DNA of 64,000 bases from assembly GCA_017469925.1 (NCBI GenBank), contig JAFUFK010000012.1, forward strand, positions 124,001 to 188,000. Direction: 5' to 3'. A program made the translations under genes and the position numbers. Source of the stretch: Bacteroidaceae bacterium (lineage in GTDB: Bacteria > Bacteroidota > Bacteroidia > Bacteroidales > Bacteroidaceae). Under the pieces are notes generated by a model. The model did not search any database, was not told the DNA's origin, and saw only the letters and a program-made list of their open reading frames with translations. Of this stretch, positions 32,896-42,577 are shown in pieces. The first letter of the stretch is position 1; each line of letters starts with the position of its first letter.

Positions 32896-34299
32896 ATGAA
32901 GAGGTTCGACATAGAAGAATCGAAAGCCCTAAAGTGGATGGTCGCCCTGTGCGACCTCGTCCTCCTCTCCCTCTGCCTGGTGGGGTGCTACTACTTCTAT
33001 CAGGCCACCGACCCGGCTACGACGCGCGATGTCGATTTGCAGGTCTATCTGACCATGGCCGTGCTCTGCTACATGGCGCCGGTGACGATGTTCTCCTTCA
33101 TACTCTTCGAGCGCACCGCCCGGGGGGAGAAGGTGGTCGAGCGGGCCTTCCAGCTCGTGCTGACTCACATCCTGCTGCTCTTCGCCGCCCTGTTCCTTCT
33201 GAAGACGGTGGCCATCGCCCGTACCCTGCTCCTGACGTACGCCGTGCTCTTCTGGCTCCTGCTTACCGCCGAGCGCCTGTCGTTGCTCTACCTCATCCGC
33301 TGGTTCCGCAGCAAGGGTAAGAACTCGCAGCACGTCGTCTTCGTAGGCCGGGAGCGCGAGATGGCCGAACTCCACGACTACATGCAGAACCGCGAGTACG
33401 GATACAACGTGCTTGGCATCTTCACTGACGAGGAGCCCGGGCAGGAGGGCCTGGAACGGCTGGGCGGCACCGACGACGTGCTGGCCTATCTGGAGGAGCA
33501 TCCCTACGTCAACGCCGTCTATTGCACGATGGCGCGCATGTCGAAGGAGAGCCTGATCGAACTCTACCGCTACTGCGAGAACCACCTCGTGCGCTTCTAT
33601 GCCCTGCCCATCTATCTGAGTTTCCTGCGCCGCAACATGCAGGTGACCCACATCGGCAGCACGGTGATGCTCTATCCGCGCCGCGAGCCGTTGCGCCGCT
33701 TCGAGAATCGCTTGCTGAAGCGCCTCTCCGACCTCTTCGTCAGCGTGGTGCTCCTCTCCACCCTGTTCCCCATCATCTACGTAATCGTGGCCATCATCAT
33801 CAAGCGGCAAAGCCCCGGGCCCGTCATTTTCGTACAGCGCCGGAACGGACTGAACGGCGCGGAGTTCAACTGCTACAAGTTCCGCTCGATGCACGTCAAT
33901 GCCGACTCCGACTCCCTGCAGGCCACCGAACACGACACGCGCAAGTTCCCCTTCGGCGACCTGATGCGCCGCACCAACATCGACGAACTGCCCCAGTTCA
34001 TCAACGTCCTCCTGGGCTCGATGAGCGTCGTAGGTCCGCGCCCCCACATGCTTGCCCACACGGCCGAGTACAGCCATATTATAAATAAGTATATGGTACG
34101 CCACTGGGTGAAGCCCGGCATCACCGGCTGGGCACAGGTCAACGGCTTCCGGGGCGAGACGCGCGACGTGGAGCAGATGGAGAAGCGCGTCCAGGCCGAC
34201 ATCTGGTACGTCGAGAACTGGAACTTCTGGCTCGACGTGCGCATCATCTGGCGTACGCTCGTCAACACCCTGTTCCGTCGCGACAAGAATGCCTACTGA
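32896..34299 (+). CDS. WcaJ-like undecaprenyl-phosphate sugar phosphotransferase
   Basis: 467 aa. Four membrane helices in the first 140 residues, a Rossmann-like CoA-binding fold (VVFVGREREMAEL...LGIF), a fifth helix (about 280-300) and the C-terminal catalytic domain: GPVIFVQRRNGLNGAEFNCYKFRSM, DELPQFINVLLGSMSVVGPRPHM, KPGITGWAQVNGFRGET. Full-length polyprenyl glycosylphosphotransferase, unlike the compact enzyme at 13705. Transcribed divergently from the Wzc operon. Confidence 0.94.
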   Translation: MKRFDIEESKALKWMVALCDLVLLSLCLVGCYYFYQATDPATTRDVDLQVYLTMAVLCYMAPVTMFSFILFERTARGEKVVERAFQLVLTHILLLFAALFLLKTVAIARTLLLTYAVLFWLLLTAERLSLLYLIRWFRSKGKNSQHVVFVGREREMAELHDYMQNREYGYNVLGIFTDEEPGQEGLERLGGTDDVLAYLEEHPYVNAVYCTMARMSKESLIELYRYCENHLVRFYALPIYLSFLRRNMQVTHIGSTVMLYPRREPLRRFENRLLKRLSDLFVSVVLLSTLFPIIYVIVAIIIKRQSPGPVIFVQRRNGLNGAEFNCYKFRSMHVNADSDSLQATEHDTRKFPFGDLMRRTNIDELPQFINVLLGSMSVVGPRPHMLAHTAEYSHIINKYMVRHWVKPGITGWAQVNGFRGETRDVEQMEKRVQADIWYVENWNFWLDVRIIWRTLVNTLFRRDKNAY

Positions 34300-34342
34300 C
34301 CCGACAACCCCCAAAGAGTAAAGATAAAACCCGAATAGAGAA

Positions 34343-34975
34343 ATGTCATTTTTTAGCAAAATCTTCGGCCGCAAGCAGGCCGAGCAAATACGGATAGGCG
34401 GAATGGAGGACTTCATGACCCTTATCCGTGTCTATTTTCAGGCATCGATGGCCTCCCGCCTGGGCATATCGAATCTGGCTGTGTTCCCCGACCTGAGGGT
34501 GTTCAAGCAGACCCTGAAAGTCCCCACCGTGAACAATAAACTGGGCGTCGGCGAGAAGAAGCGCGCCCAAAAGATGCTGACCGAGATGTACGGCATGAGC
34601 GACAACTTTTTCAAGGAAATCGAAGAAAGCCTGAAGAAGCGTTGCCGCTCGGCACAGGAGGTGCAGAGCTATTTCTTGGTATTCCAGGACTTCAGCCAAA
34701 ACCTGATGATGTCCATGGGACAACTGATGCAGTGGAAGTTGCGCCTCCCCTCGTTCTTCCATAAGGCCCTGCGCCAGATGACCGAGAAGACCGTCAACGA
34801 CATCCTGACAAAGAACGACTGGAAGGACGACGCCATGCGCCGCAGCGTGGTGGCCATCCGCAAGGCACAGAACACACTGGGCTTCAGCGAACGCTGGATC
34901 GTGGAGTTCTCCCACACGATTCTGATGCTTGCCAAGAAGGAACCTCGGAACAAAATCGACGACGAAAAGCAGTAA
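34343..34975 (+). CDS. Conserved-looking cytoplasmic protein of unknown function
   Basis: 210 aa, predicted all-alpha, no signal peptide or membrane helix. Starts MSFFSKIFGRKQAEQIRIGG. The middle has a basic amphipathic region (VGEKKRAQKMLTEMYG; EESLKKRCRSAQEVQSYFLVF). It begins 43 nt after the WcaJ-like gene, possibly in the same transcript, and lies before the ZapA operon. I do not recognise the family. Confidence 0.75.
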   Translation: MSFFSKIFGRKQAEQIRIGGMEDFMTLIRVYFQASMASRLGISNLAVFPDLRVFKQTLKVPTVNNKLGVGEKKRAQKMLTEMYGMSDNFFKEIEESLKKRCRSAQEVQSYFLVFQDFSQNLMMSMGQLMQWKLRLPSFFHKALRQMTEKTVNDILTKNDWKDDAMRRSVVAIRKAQNTLGFSERWIVEFSHTILMLAKKEPRNKIDDEKQ

Positions 34976-35011
34976 TTTCGGAAAATATTTTGCAGAAAGA
35001 TAAGAAATTAC

Positions 35012-35019
35012 TATTTTTG
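35012..35019 (+). promoter_or_regulatory. -33/-7 promoter of the coiled-coil/ZapA operon
   Basis: TATTTTTG with TTG at 34990-34992, a 19-nt spacing. The ATG at 35047 lies 27 nt downstream. Confidence 0.65.
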
Positions 35020-35046
35020 TGAGCAGATTGGAACAAGTTTAACGTA

Positions 35047-35340
35047 ATGAGCGACAAAGAGCACGACCTGATGCGCCAACTCGAGACCCGGGTTCGGCAA
35101 CTTCTCATGCAGGACAATGGCCTGCGTGAGCAGCAGCGTGCCCTCGAAGCTCGCATCGCAGAACGCGATGAGAAAATCACGGAACTGCAGCGCCAGAACA
35201 AGGAGTTGGAGGCGCTGTATGCCAACCTCAAGGTGGCCAAGATGCTGGAACTGAGCGACGACGACACACGCAACGCTCGCCAGCGCATCAACCGCCTGGT
35301 GCGAGATGTAGATAAGTGTATCGCCCTGCTGAAATCGTAA
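35047..35340 (+). CDS. Small coiled-coil protein next to ZapA
   Basis: 97 aa, almost entirely heptad-like helix (LREQQRALEARIAERDEKIT, then LQRQNKELEALYANLKVAKM). A short C-terminal part (ARQRINRLVRDVDKCIALLK) resembles the helical segment of cell-division accessory proteins. Its position 14 nt before zapA suggests a ZapB-like division role, by context only. Confidence 0.75.
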   Translation: MSDKEHDLMRQLETRVRQLLMQDNGLREQQRALEARIAERDEKITELQRQNKELEALYANLKVAKMLELSDDDTRNARQRINRLVRDVDKCIALLKS

Positions 35341-35354
35341 AAAGAGTAAGAGAT

Positions 35355-35645
35355 ATGGCACAGAGCGATAATTTGCAGATAACACTGAAGTTCGGTAACC
35401 GCATCCTACCCATGGTAGTGGCGCGAGAGGATGAGTACATCTACCGCGAGGCAGAGAAACTCATCAACAGCCGCTTCAACTACTACGCGTCCAAATACCC
35501 CGGGCAAGGCAACGACATGTACCTGCTGATGATGGCCTTGGACGTAACCGTCCGGCTCAAGCGCATCGAGACGGCCAACGACCCTGCTCCCATGGAACAG
35601 GCCCTGTCGGCCCTCATCGCCGAGGTGGAGCAGGCGCTGAAGTGA
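35355..35645 (+). CDS. zapA: Cell division protein ZapA
   Basis: 96 aa from the ATG at 35355; the in-frame extension to 35316 overlaps the previous gene. Begins with beta strands ITLKFGNRILPMVV and continues into EEYIYREAEKLINSRFNYY-type helix, then a C-terminal coiled coil, matching ZapA (FtsZ-ring stabiliser). Followed directly by the 6S-like RNA. Confidence 0.88.
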   Translation: MAQSDNLQITLKFGNRILPMVVAREDEYIYREAEKLINSRFNYYASKYPGQGNDMYLLMMALDVTVRLKRIETANDPAPMEQALSALIAEVEQALK

Positions 35646-35662
35646 GCCCCCACAGCCTCGCG

Positions 35663-35755
35663 GACGCGCGCATGCAAGAGAGAAACTACACACGACGCAC
35701 CGTTGTCTTATGGGTGGATTACTCCGTTCAGAAGGATTGCGGCGCGCGTCTTTTT
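35663..35755 (+). ncRNA. ssrS: Candidate 6S RNA
   Basis: A closing stem GACGCGCGC (35663-35671) pairs perfectly with GCGCGCGTC (35742-35750). It extends through a small bulge by GCAA/TTGC, encloses an about 65-nt interior with a sub-hairpin (ACGAC/GTTGT), and ends in TTTTT. It sits between zapA and rny, a position I associate with 6S RNA; in E. coli ssrS also follows zapA. The true 5' end could be slightly upstream. Structure seen; identity inferred. Confidence 0.6.
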
Positions 35756-35784
35756 ATTAACAATAAAAACAATTAAAAACGAAC

Positions 35785-37347
35785 ATGCTAATACCCATAC
35801 TTGTAGCATTGGCCATAGCGGCGATTGTCGTGGGCGTCTGGGCGCTGGTACTCTACCGCACCATCTTGCCCTCGAAGGAGAAGAAGTTGGCTGAGCAAGC
35901 GCGCCTGCAGGCAGAACAGGAGGCCGAAGTAATCAAACAGAAGAAACTGCTCGAGGTGAAGGAGAAGTTCCTCAACAAAAAGGCAGAACTGGAGAAGGAA
36001 GTGCAGCAGCGCAACCAGCAAATCCAGCAAGGCGAGAACCGCGTGAAACAGCGCGAGCAGAGCCTGAACCAACGTCAGGACGAACTGAACCGTCGCAAGC
36101 AGGAACTGGAATCCTCGCGCCAGCGACTGGAAAACCAGCAGACCGCCCTCGACCACAAGGAACAGGAGTTGCAGGAACGCCTCGACAACCTGATAAATCA
36201 GGAGCGCACCCGACTGGAGGAAATCTCCGGTCTCAGCGTCGAGGACGCCCGCGAGCGCCTCGTAGAGAGCCTGAAGGACGAAGCCAAGACCCAGGCCCAA
36301 GCCTACATCAACGACATTATGGACGACGCCAAGCTGACCGCCAACAAGGAGGCCAAGCGCATCGTCATCCAGACCATCCAGCGTGTGGCCACCGAGACGG
36401 CCGTGGAGAATAGCGTGACCGTATTCCACATCGACAACGACGACGTGAAGGGGCGCGTCATCGGTCGTGAGGGCCGTAACATTCGTGCCCTTGAGGCCGC
36501 CACCGGTACGGAAATCGTCGTTGACGACACTCCCGAGGCCATCGTCATCAGCGGTTTCGACCCCGTGCGCCGCGAGATTGCCCGCCTGGCCCTGCATCAG
36601 CTGGTGGCCGACGGTCGCATCCATCCCGCCCGCATCGAAGAGGTCGTGGCCAAGGTGAAGAAGCAAGTCGATGAGGAAATCATGGAGACGGGTAAGCGCA
36701 CGTGCATCGACCTCGGCATCCACGGCCTCCATCCCGAACTGACGCGCCTCGTGGGTAAGATGAAGTATCGTTCCAGCTACGGCCAGAACCTGCTCCAGCA
36801 CTCACGCGAGACGGCCAACCTCTGCGCTATCATGGCCAGCGAGTTGGGTCTGAATCCCAAAAAGGCCAAGCGCGCAGGTCTGCTCCACGACATCGGTAAG
36901 GTGCCCGACGAGGACCCCGAAACACCGCACGCACTCTATGGTGCCAAGCTGGCCGAGATGTATAAGGAGAAGCCCGACATCTGCAATGCCATCGGAGCCC
37001 ACCACGAAGAGATGGAGATGGAGACGCTGATTGCCCCCATCGTGCAGGTCTGCGACGCCATCTCGGGTGCTCGTCCCGGTGCCCGTCGCGAGATAGTGGA
37101 GGCCTACATCAAGCGCCTGAAGGACCTCGAGAACATTGCCATGTCGTATCCCGGCGTCACCAAGACCTATGCCATCCAGGCCGGTCGCGAGTTGCGCGTC
37201 ATCGTCGGTGCCGACCAAATCGACGACAAGCAGACCGAGAAACTCTCCGACGAGATTGCCACCAAGATACAGAACGAAATGACCTATCCCGGACAGGTGA
37301 AGATTACCGTCATCCGCGAGGTCCGTTCCGTAAGCTATGCCAAATAG
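35785..37347 (+). CDS. rny: Ribonuclease Y
   Basis: 520 aa. An N-terminal membrane helix ([21 protein letters not shown]), a long charged coiled coil (about 30-200), a KH domain ([21 protein letters not shown]) and an HD domain with HDIGK near residue 369 and HHEEME. Membrane-bound endoribonuclease that starts mRNA decay. Probably read from its own promoter or through the ncRNA. Confidence 0.97.
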   Translation: MLIPILVALAIAAIVVGVWALVLYRTILPSKEKKLAEQARLQAEQEAEVIKQKKLLEVKEKFLNKKAELEKEVQQRNQQIQQGENRVKQREQSLNQRQDELNRRKQELESSRQRLENQQTALDHKEQELQERLDNLINQERTRLEEISGLSVEDARERLVESLKDEAKTQAQAYINDIMDDAKLTANKEAKRIVIQTIQRVATETAVENSVTVFHIDNDDVKGRVIGREGRNIRALEAATGTEIVVDDTPEAIVISGFDPVRREIARLALHQLVADGRIHPARIEEVVAKVKKQVDEEIMETGKRTCIDLGIHGLHPELTRLVGKMKYRSSYGQNLLQHSRETANLCAIMASELGLNPKKAKRAGLLHDIGKVPDEDPETPHALYGAKLAEMYKEKPDICNAIGAHHEEMEMETLIAPIVQVCDAISGARPGARREIVEAYIKRLKDLENIAMSYPGVTKTYAIQAGRELRVIVGADQIDDKQTEKLSDEIATKIQNEMTYPGQVKITVIREVRSVSYAK

Positions 37348-37374
37348 TAAATCGTTAAGCACACAGTAGTCCCT

Positions 37375-37794
37375 ATGTTAATCGCAGTTGACTTTGACGG
37401 CACCATCGTTCAGGACCGCTATCCCGAAATTGGCAACGAGTTGCCATTTGCCACCCAGACGCTCAAGATGCTGACGCAGGAGGGCCACCGGCTCATCCTC
37501 TGGACCGTGCGCCAGAACGAGACACTGGAGGAGGCCGTCGAGTGGTGCCGTGCGCGTGGCGTGGAGTTCTATGCCGTCAACAAGGATTTCCCTGAGGAAA
37601 ACGAGCAGAAGAACACCTCGTACAGCCGCAAGCTGAAGGTCGATATGTTCATCGACGACCGCAACCTTGGCGGCCTGCCCGACTGGGGTGTCATCTATCA
37701 CATGATACACGACCAGAAGACCTACGAGCAAGTGATGTTCGAAGGGGCTGGGCAGAGGCCCGAGAAACAGAAGAAAAAGTGGTGGCAGATTTGA
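37375..37794 (+). CDS. Small HAD-superfamily hydrolase (BT0820-like)
   Basis: 139 aa. Begins MLIAVDFDGTIVQDRYPEIG with the DxD nucleophile pair. It continues with LILWTVRQNETLEEAVEWC (motif II region) and ends the core with DMFIDDRNLGGLPDW (motif IV DD). A cap domain is lacking, as in the small BT0820 type. Substrate unknown. 27 nt after rny. Confidence 0.85.
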   Translation: MLIAVDFDGTIVQDRYPEIGNELPFATQTLKMLTQEGHRLILWTVRQNETLEEAVEWCRARGVEFYAVNKDFPEENEQKNTSYSRKLKVDMFIDDRNLGGLPDWGVIYHMIHDQKTYEQVMFEGAGQRPEKQKKKWWQI

Positions 37795-37858
37795 CCCTGC
37801 CATCACTTCGCCATTTTATGAGAGAGAACAACTAACTTTATTAACCAAAACTAACAAC

Positions 37859-40800
37859 ATGATGAGAAATCGTTTATTTTTCTCCCTGTTCATGGGAATG
37901 TTCGCCCTGATGCTGCATGCACAGGCCGACGTAACGGTTCTGTCGGATGTCACCTCGAAGATTGCCAACGCAGACTTCACGGCCGACTCTCCTATCACGG
38001 AGACGGTTTGTACTTACGACTACGACATGAACAACAACGGTACGACCCTCTATGGCCAGCAGGCCGTGACGGGTTGGACGGCTGCTCACCTGTCGGACAA
38101 TACGCTCGTTGATGGCCGTACCGACGGACTCAACGCCCGTGCCGGTGGTATCTATGCCTACCGCGCCGACGAGGCCTCTGAAGGTCCCGGCTTGGGCAGT
38201 ACTTCTTACCTTGCCCCTCTGGTGACTGAGGGCTTTGCCGGTCCTGGCCTGGGTATGGTAGCCGTATGGGGTGCCGACATCAAGTACAGTCAGGACGTTA
38301 CCCTTCCTGCCGGTGGCTACATGATGATTGTTACCCTGCAGAACACGGCTGGTGATGCCGAGGTCCAGTGGAGCAACATGGGCTTCTCCACCGCAGACAC
38401 CGACTTCCGTTCTTCGAAGGTGACCTACTATGTTGATGGCACGTTCGAGACCGACACCATCCTCTTCCGCCTGAAGGCTGAGACCGCTGGTCAGATTACG
38501 TTGGGTTACAAGTCTGGTAACTTCGGTTCAGGCACTGCTCCCCACATTTTCGTGGACAACGTAAAGCTCTACACGATTGATGAGAAGTACTTCGACCAGG
38601 TTGAGATTGACGAGGCCAAGGCTCAGCTGTTGGCCCTGATTGAAGAGGGTAAGATGCGCGAGGCCGACACCTCTGCCGCTCAGGCTGTCTATGACAACCC
38701 CAATGCTACGCTGGCCGAAGTGCTCGCTGCCATTGAGGCACAGAAGGAACTCAACGAGGGTGCCGTTACAGACCTCTCGGAGTTCTTTATCGTCAACCCC
38801 CACTTCTCGCAGGACGACCCCATCGAAGATGGTATCACGACCTACGACTACGACATGGAAGACCCCAACGGCTCTAACGGCAAGAAGGTTACCCACTATG
38901 GCATGCAGCCTGTAACGGGCTGGACGGCCAGCGACATGAACAGCAATGCCCGTGCCAGCGGTGTATTTGCCCTGGGTAGCGACGCCTTCCTCGGCGGTGG
39001 CGCTTTCCTGCCTCCTACCGCCATGTCGAATGGTCAGACCGAAGGCAAACTTCTTGGTTTTGTAAGCGTTTGGTCGGCCAGGTCTCAGTACACCCAGAAC
39101 GTGACCATCCCCGCTGGTAAGTACACCCTTGTTTTCTCTTACTACAATGGTGGTGGTACGGGTACTGTCAGCGCCAACCTCATGGGCTTCGTATCCGAGG
39201 ACGGCACAGAGTATCTGGGCAAGACTACGACTTTCACTCCGGTTAACGAGTGGAAGACCGAGGCTATCGAGTTCGAACTTGGTGAGGAGACCACGGGTTA
39301 CTTCTCCATGGGTTACACGGCAGCCAATGCCGGTTCGGGTAGCATGCCTCACCTCTTCATCGATGGTGTATCGCTCTACTACGTAGGTACCGACATCGAC
39401 CCGTCGCTGCTCGCACTGAACTCTGCCATCAACCAGGGTAACCGCGCACTCGACGAGGTATTCAATGCCGACCTGAAGGCCCAGCTCGAAGAGGCTGTCC
39501 AGGCTGCTGAGGACCTGTTTGCATCTCATGCCGGCGACGCCGATGAGAACAAGGCCGCAGCCTCTGCCGTTACTTCGCTGATGGATGCCGTCAATGCCAG
39601 CATCGATGCCTATAAGAAGTTGCAGGACTTCCACGACAATGTGCTCCTGCCCGCTACCGAAAAGTACGACGAGGAGAGATTCCCCGAATTGGGTGGTAAC
39701 CTCCAGACCCTGCTTGGCGAGGTTGAAGATGCCATTCAGGATGGTCTCTGGAACAATGAGCAGATTGACGAGGCTATCGCTTCCTATCCCGTTATCGTGA
39801 AGGAGGGTGTTCAGAAGGTTTGGGATGCAGCCGTTGCATCGGGTGAGACCCTCGACGAGGACCTCGACATCTCCGTACTCTTCGACCAACTGGCCTACAC
39901 CTATAGCACGTCTGCTGTCAGCAACACCAGCGTGCCCGATAAGGAGTGGCAGTATGGCAGCGCTACGAACTTCAAGACCCAGTATGGTACCGCCGAGGTT
40001 TGGAACCAGAGTCCCTTCACGGTAAGCCGTACCATCAGCGATCTGCCTGCCGGTAAGTACACCATCACCACTAAGGCCTTCTTCCGCAAGGCCGACAACG
40101 CTACGAACTATACCGAATGGGATCCCGCCAACACGCCCGAGGCAAACCTCTTCGCCGGCAGTGTCAAGGAGGGCCTGACCAACGTGGCTTCTATCGCCTC
40201 TCCCGACCTGGCGACCCTGGATGGTGCTACTACGGTTGACGAGGGCGTTTATGTCCCCAACAGCCAGCATGGTGCTTACCTGCTCTTCAACGACGAGGCT
40301 TATACCGACGCTCTCCAGAAGTCTGTTTCTACGGTTCTTGCCACTCAGGGTGACCTGACCTTCGGTATCACGGCCGATGAGATGGCAGACAACTGCTGGG
40401 TTGTATGGTACACCTTCTCTATCGCATACAATGCTCCCGACCGTAACGCCTTGTTCGATGTCCTCGATGCCCTCGACCTCGAGACCCGCAACTTGCAGGA
40501 TAAGGAAGAGGTGGCCTTCAACCAGGCTGCTGACGGTAAGATCAATGAAGCCCAGGGCAAGAACGAGGTACGCGACGACATGTCTGACGACGAACTGAAG
40601 GCGCTCATCACTGAGTTCGAGGCTGCTATTGCTTATGCCGAAGAGTCTGTTACCCTTGCCACGCAACTGAAAGAGACTTATGAGCTCTACAACCTGTACC
40701 TGATGACCGACGTTGACAGCGACGAACCCACCTACAATGAGTTGCTTGGCGACATCGAAGCTGTCCTTAACGATGGTTACGAGAGCAACGAGCAGATTCA

Positions 40801-41635
40801 GGGCTTCATCGATGGCCTTGCCGATGGTTGGACGGCTTACGTTCAGTATCCCGTGCTCGAGACCAGCTCTGAGGAAGAGCCCGGCAACATCTCTGCAGTC
40901 ATCTACAACCCCGGCTTCGTTGACCCCGTATCGGGTGCCAACAATGCCAATGGCTGGACCATCGAGTACGATGGCGGTAACAATGGCGGCGAGTTCGAGA
41001 CCTACGAATTCTTCGGCAACAACAGTTTCCGCATCTCCCAGACCATCAAGGGCCTGGCCGAAGGTTACTATCGCATCCGCGTTCAGGCCTTCTATCGTGC
41101 AGGTAGCAATGTAGTCAATGCCGATACGCTGACACTCAATCCCGACTCTATCAACCACGCTTACCTCTTCGGTCAGACCGAGAGCACAAGCTATGCCAAG
41201 GCTCTGAAGAATGTACTTGAGCGTGAGAACGAGGAAGGCGAACTGGAGACCGGCATCGTAGGTGCAGGTGCTGAGGTTGAGGTTACGAACTACAAGGACT
41301 ACGAGTCCTTCTACGTGCCCAACAACCGCGAGGCATTTGCCGCCTATAACTCGGCCAACATCTACTGGAACCAGCTCGACGTCCATGTAGTTAAGGGCGA
41401 GGCACTCACCCTCGGACTCTATAAGGAGACGAGTGTGGCCAGCGACTGGTGTCCGTTCGACAACTTCCAGCTCTACTTCCTCGGCACCGAGGCTCCCACG
41501 GCTGTTGAGGGTGTTGAGGCCGACGCTACCGTACTGAAGACCAACGATGCCATCTATAACATCGCTGGCCAGCGCGTAAGCAAGGCCACGAAGGGTCTGT
41601 ACATCATTGGTGGTAAAAAGGTACTTGTCAAGTAA
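37859..41635 (+). CDS. Large secreted protein with alternating beta-sandwich and FIVAR-like modules
   Basis: 1258 aa. Signal peptide ending ALMLHAQ. Two homologous beta-sandwich modules occur at about 36-240 and 311-510 (CTYDYDMNNNGTTLYGQQAV and TTYDYDMEDPNGSNGKKVTH, each followed by GWTA). More divergent ones lie at about 680-870 and 1015-1200 (YRIRVQAFYRAGS). Between them are short helical hairpin segments resembling FIVAR (ALIEEGKMREADTSAAQAVY). The C-terminus YNIAGQRVSKATKGLYIIGG plus KKVLVK is the sorting/anchor-like tail shared with two other proteins here. Probably a surface adhesin or glycan-binding protein; no catalytic motif seen. Confidence 0.85.
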   Translation: MMRNRLFFSLFMGMFALMLHAQADVTVLSDVTSKIANADFTADSPITETVCTYDYDMNNNGTTLYGQQAVTGWTAAHLSDNTLVDGRTDGLNARAGGIYAYRADEASEGPGLGSTSYLAPLVTEGFAGPGLGMVAVWGADIKYSQDVTLPAGGYMMIVTLQNTAGDAEVQWSNMGFSTADTDFRSSKVTYYVDGTFETDTILFRLKAETAGQITLGYKSGNFGSGTAPHIFVDNVKLYTIDEKYFDQVEIDEAKAQLLALIEEGKMREADTSAAQAVYDNPNATLAEVLAAIEAQKELNEGAVTDLSEFFIVNPHFSQDDPIEDGITTYDYDMEDPNGSNGKKVTHYGMQPVTGWTASDMNSNARASGVFALGSDAFLGGGAFLPPTAMSNGQTEGKLLGFVSVWSARSQYTQNVTIPAGKYTLVFSYYNGGGTGTVSANLMGFVSEDGTEYLGKTTTFTPVNEWKTEAIEFELGEETTGYFSMGYTAANAGSGSMPHLFIDGVSLYYVGTDIDPSLLALNSAINQGNRALDEVFNADLKAQLEEAVQAAEDLFASHAGDADENKAAASAVTSLMDAVNASIDAYKKLQDFHDNVLLPATEKYDEERFPELGGNLQTLLGEVEDAIQDGLWNNEQIDEAIASYPVIVKEGVQKVWDAAVASGETLDEDLDISVLFDQLAYTYSTSAVSNTSVPDKEWQYGSATNFKTQYGTAEVWNQSPFTVSRTISDLPAGKYTITTKAFFRKADNATNYTEWDPANTPEANLFAGSVKEGLTNVASIASPDLATLDGATTVDEGVYVPNSQHGAYLLFNDEAYTDALQKSVSTVLATQGDLTFGITADEMADNCWVVWYTFSIAYNAPDRNALFDVLDALDLETRNLQDKEEVAFNQAADGKINEAQGKNEVRDDMSDDELKALITEFEAAIAYAEESVTLATQLKETYELYNLYLMTDVDSDEPTYNELLGDIEAVLNDGYESNEQIQGFIDGLADGWTAYVQYPVLETSSEEEPGNISAVIYNPGFVDPVSGANNANGWTIEYDGGNNGGEFETYEFFGNNSFRISQTIKGLAEGYYRIRVQAFYRAGSNVVNADTLTLNPDSINHAYLFGQTESTSYAKALKNVLERENEEGELETGIVGAGAEVEVTNYKDYESFYVPNNREAFAAYNSANIYWNQLDVHVVKGEALTLGLYKETSVASDWCPFDNFQLYFLGTEAPTAVEGVEADATVLKTNDAIYNIAGQRVSKATKGLYIIGGKKVLVK

Positions 41636-41656
41636 TTCCTAACCCCCAATCATAGC

Positions 41657-41697
41657 AATATGGCGGGACTTTCCGAAGTTCCGCCATATTTTTCTTT
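41657..41697 (+). terminator. Terminator after the large secreted protein
   Basis: AATATGGCGGGACTT and AAGTTCCGCCATATT form a 15-bp stem (one G-T pair) with loop CCG, then TTTTCTTTT. Confidence 0.88.
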
Positions 41698-41717
41698 TAC
41701 ATTCCACAGACTTTTCG

Positions 41718-41725
41718 TACCTTTG
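41718..41725 (+). promoter_or_regulatory. -7 box of the second export lipoprotein
   Basis: TACCTTTG, 23 nt before the ATG at 41749. Confidence 0.65.
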
Positions 41726-41748
41726 CACAGAAAACCAAACTTATTGTT

Positions 41749-42567
41749 ATGAAGAAGATTCTATCCCTCCTTTCCCTTGTCATCCTGCTGATGAGTACCA
41801 CAGGATGCGTGAGCACGAAGAAAATCCGCTACTTCCAGGAAGAGAACGATGCCTATGCCCAGGCACAGCGCATCATCCAGCAGTACGAAATGCGTCTGAA
41901 GTCGGCCGACCAGGTTTACGTGAAGCTGACCTGTTCCGACGAGAAGTTGCTCGAAGACTTTAATAAGGGCGTCATTGTAGGTTCGGCTAATGGCGGTGGT
42001 TCCAACATGAACTCGCAGTTGGGTTCCATCAATGGCTTCACCGTCGATACCCAGGGCGACATCATCCTCCCCATGTGCGGTAAACTTCACGTGGCCGGTC
42101 TCACCACTGAGGAGTGCGCCAAGCTTATCGAGCAGCGCATCATCGAACTCGGTCTGATTACCGACCCCGAGGTTACTGTCCGCCTGCTCAATGCCCGCGT
42201 GGCCGTCATCGGTGCCGTGAAGTCCCCGGGTGTCATCAGCCTGACGAGTGAGCGCAATACCATCATCGACATCCTTGCCCAGTGTGGCGACATCGACGAT
42301 ACCGGCCATCGCTACAACGTCCGCCTCTATCGTGAGGAGAATGGCATGCGCAAGCGCTACGACCTCGACCTCACCAAGGCCGACGTCTTCCAGAGCCCTG
42401 CCTTCTATGTCCAGCAAAACGACATGATTTACGTCGAGCCGAACAAGAGCAAGAGCGTACGTTCCAGTGCCTTCTACACCTTCATGTCCGCGGCTGTCAG
42501 CATCTTCAGCGCCATCATGTCGGCAATATCTATCGTATTCCTCTACGACAGGTTCAAGAAGGGCTAA
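41749..42567 (+). CDS. Wza-like polysaccharide export lipoprotein
   Basis: 272 aa. Lipobox STTGC (Cys20). A Poly_export domain (RLKSADQVYVKLTCSDEKLL...VDTQGDIILPMCGKLHVAGL) is followed by one SLBB-like domain (VAVIGAVKSPGVISL). A membrane helix near the C-terminus (AAVSIFSAIMSAISIVFLY) is unusual relative to classical Wza and common in Bacteroidetes. It stands alone between two terminator-flanked units, far from the main polysaccharide locus, so it may serve another glycan. Confidence 0.9.
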   Translation: MKKILSLLSLVILLMSTTGCVSTKKIRYFQEENDAYAQAQRIIQQYEMRLKSADQVYVKLTCSDEKLLEDFNKGVIVGSANGGGSNMNSQLGSINGFTVDTQGDIILPMCGKLHVAGLTTEECAKLIEQRIIELGLITDPEVTVRLLNARVAVIGAVKSPGVISLTSERNTIIDILAQCGDIDDTGHRYNVRLYREENGMRKRYDLDLTKADVFQSPAFYVQQNDMIYVEPNKSKSVRSSAFYTFMSAAVSIFSAIMSAISIVFLYDRFKKG

Positions 42568-42577
42568 CCCCCTTCCC

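Noticed and set aside
38528..41386. 952-aa reverse-strand reading frame opposite the large secreted protein
   Set aside because: No domain or motif, and the sense frame has signal peptide, repeats and terminal tail.
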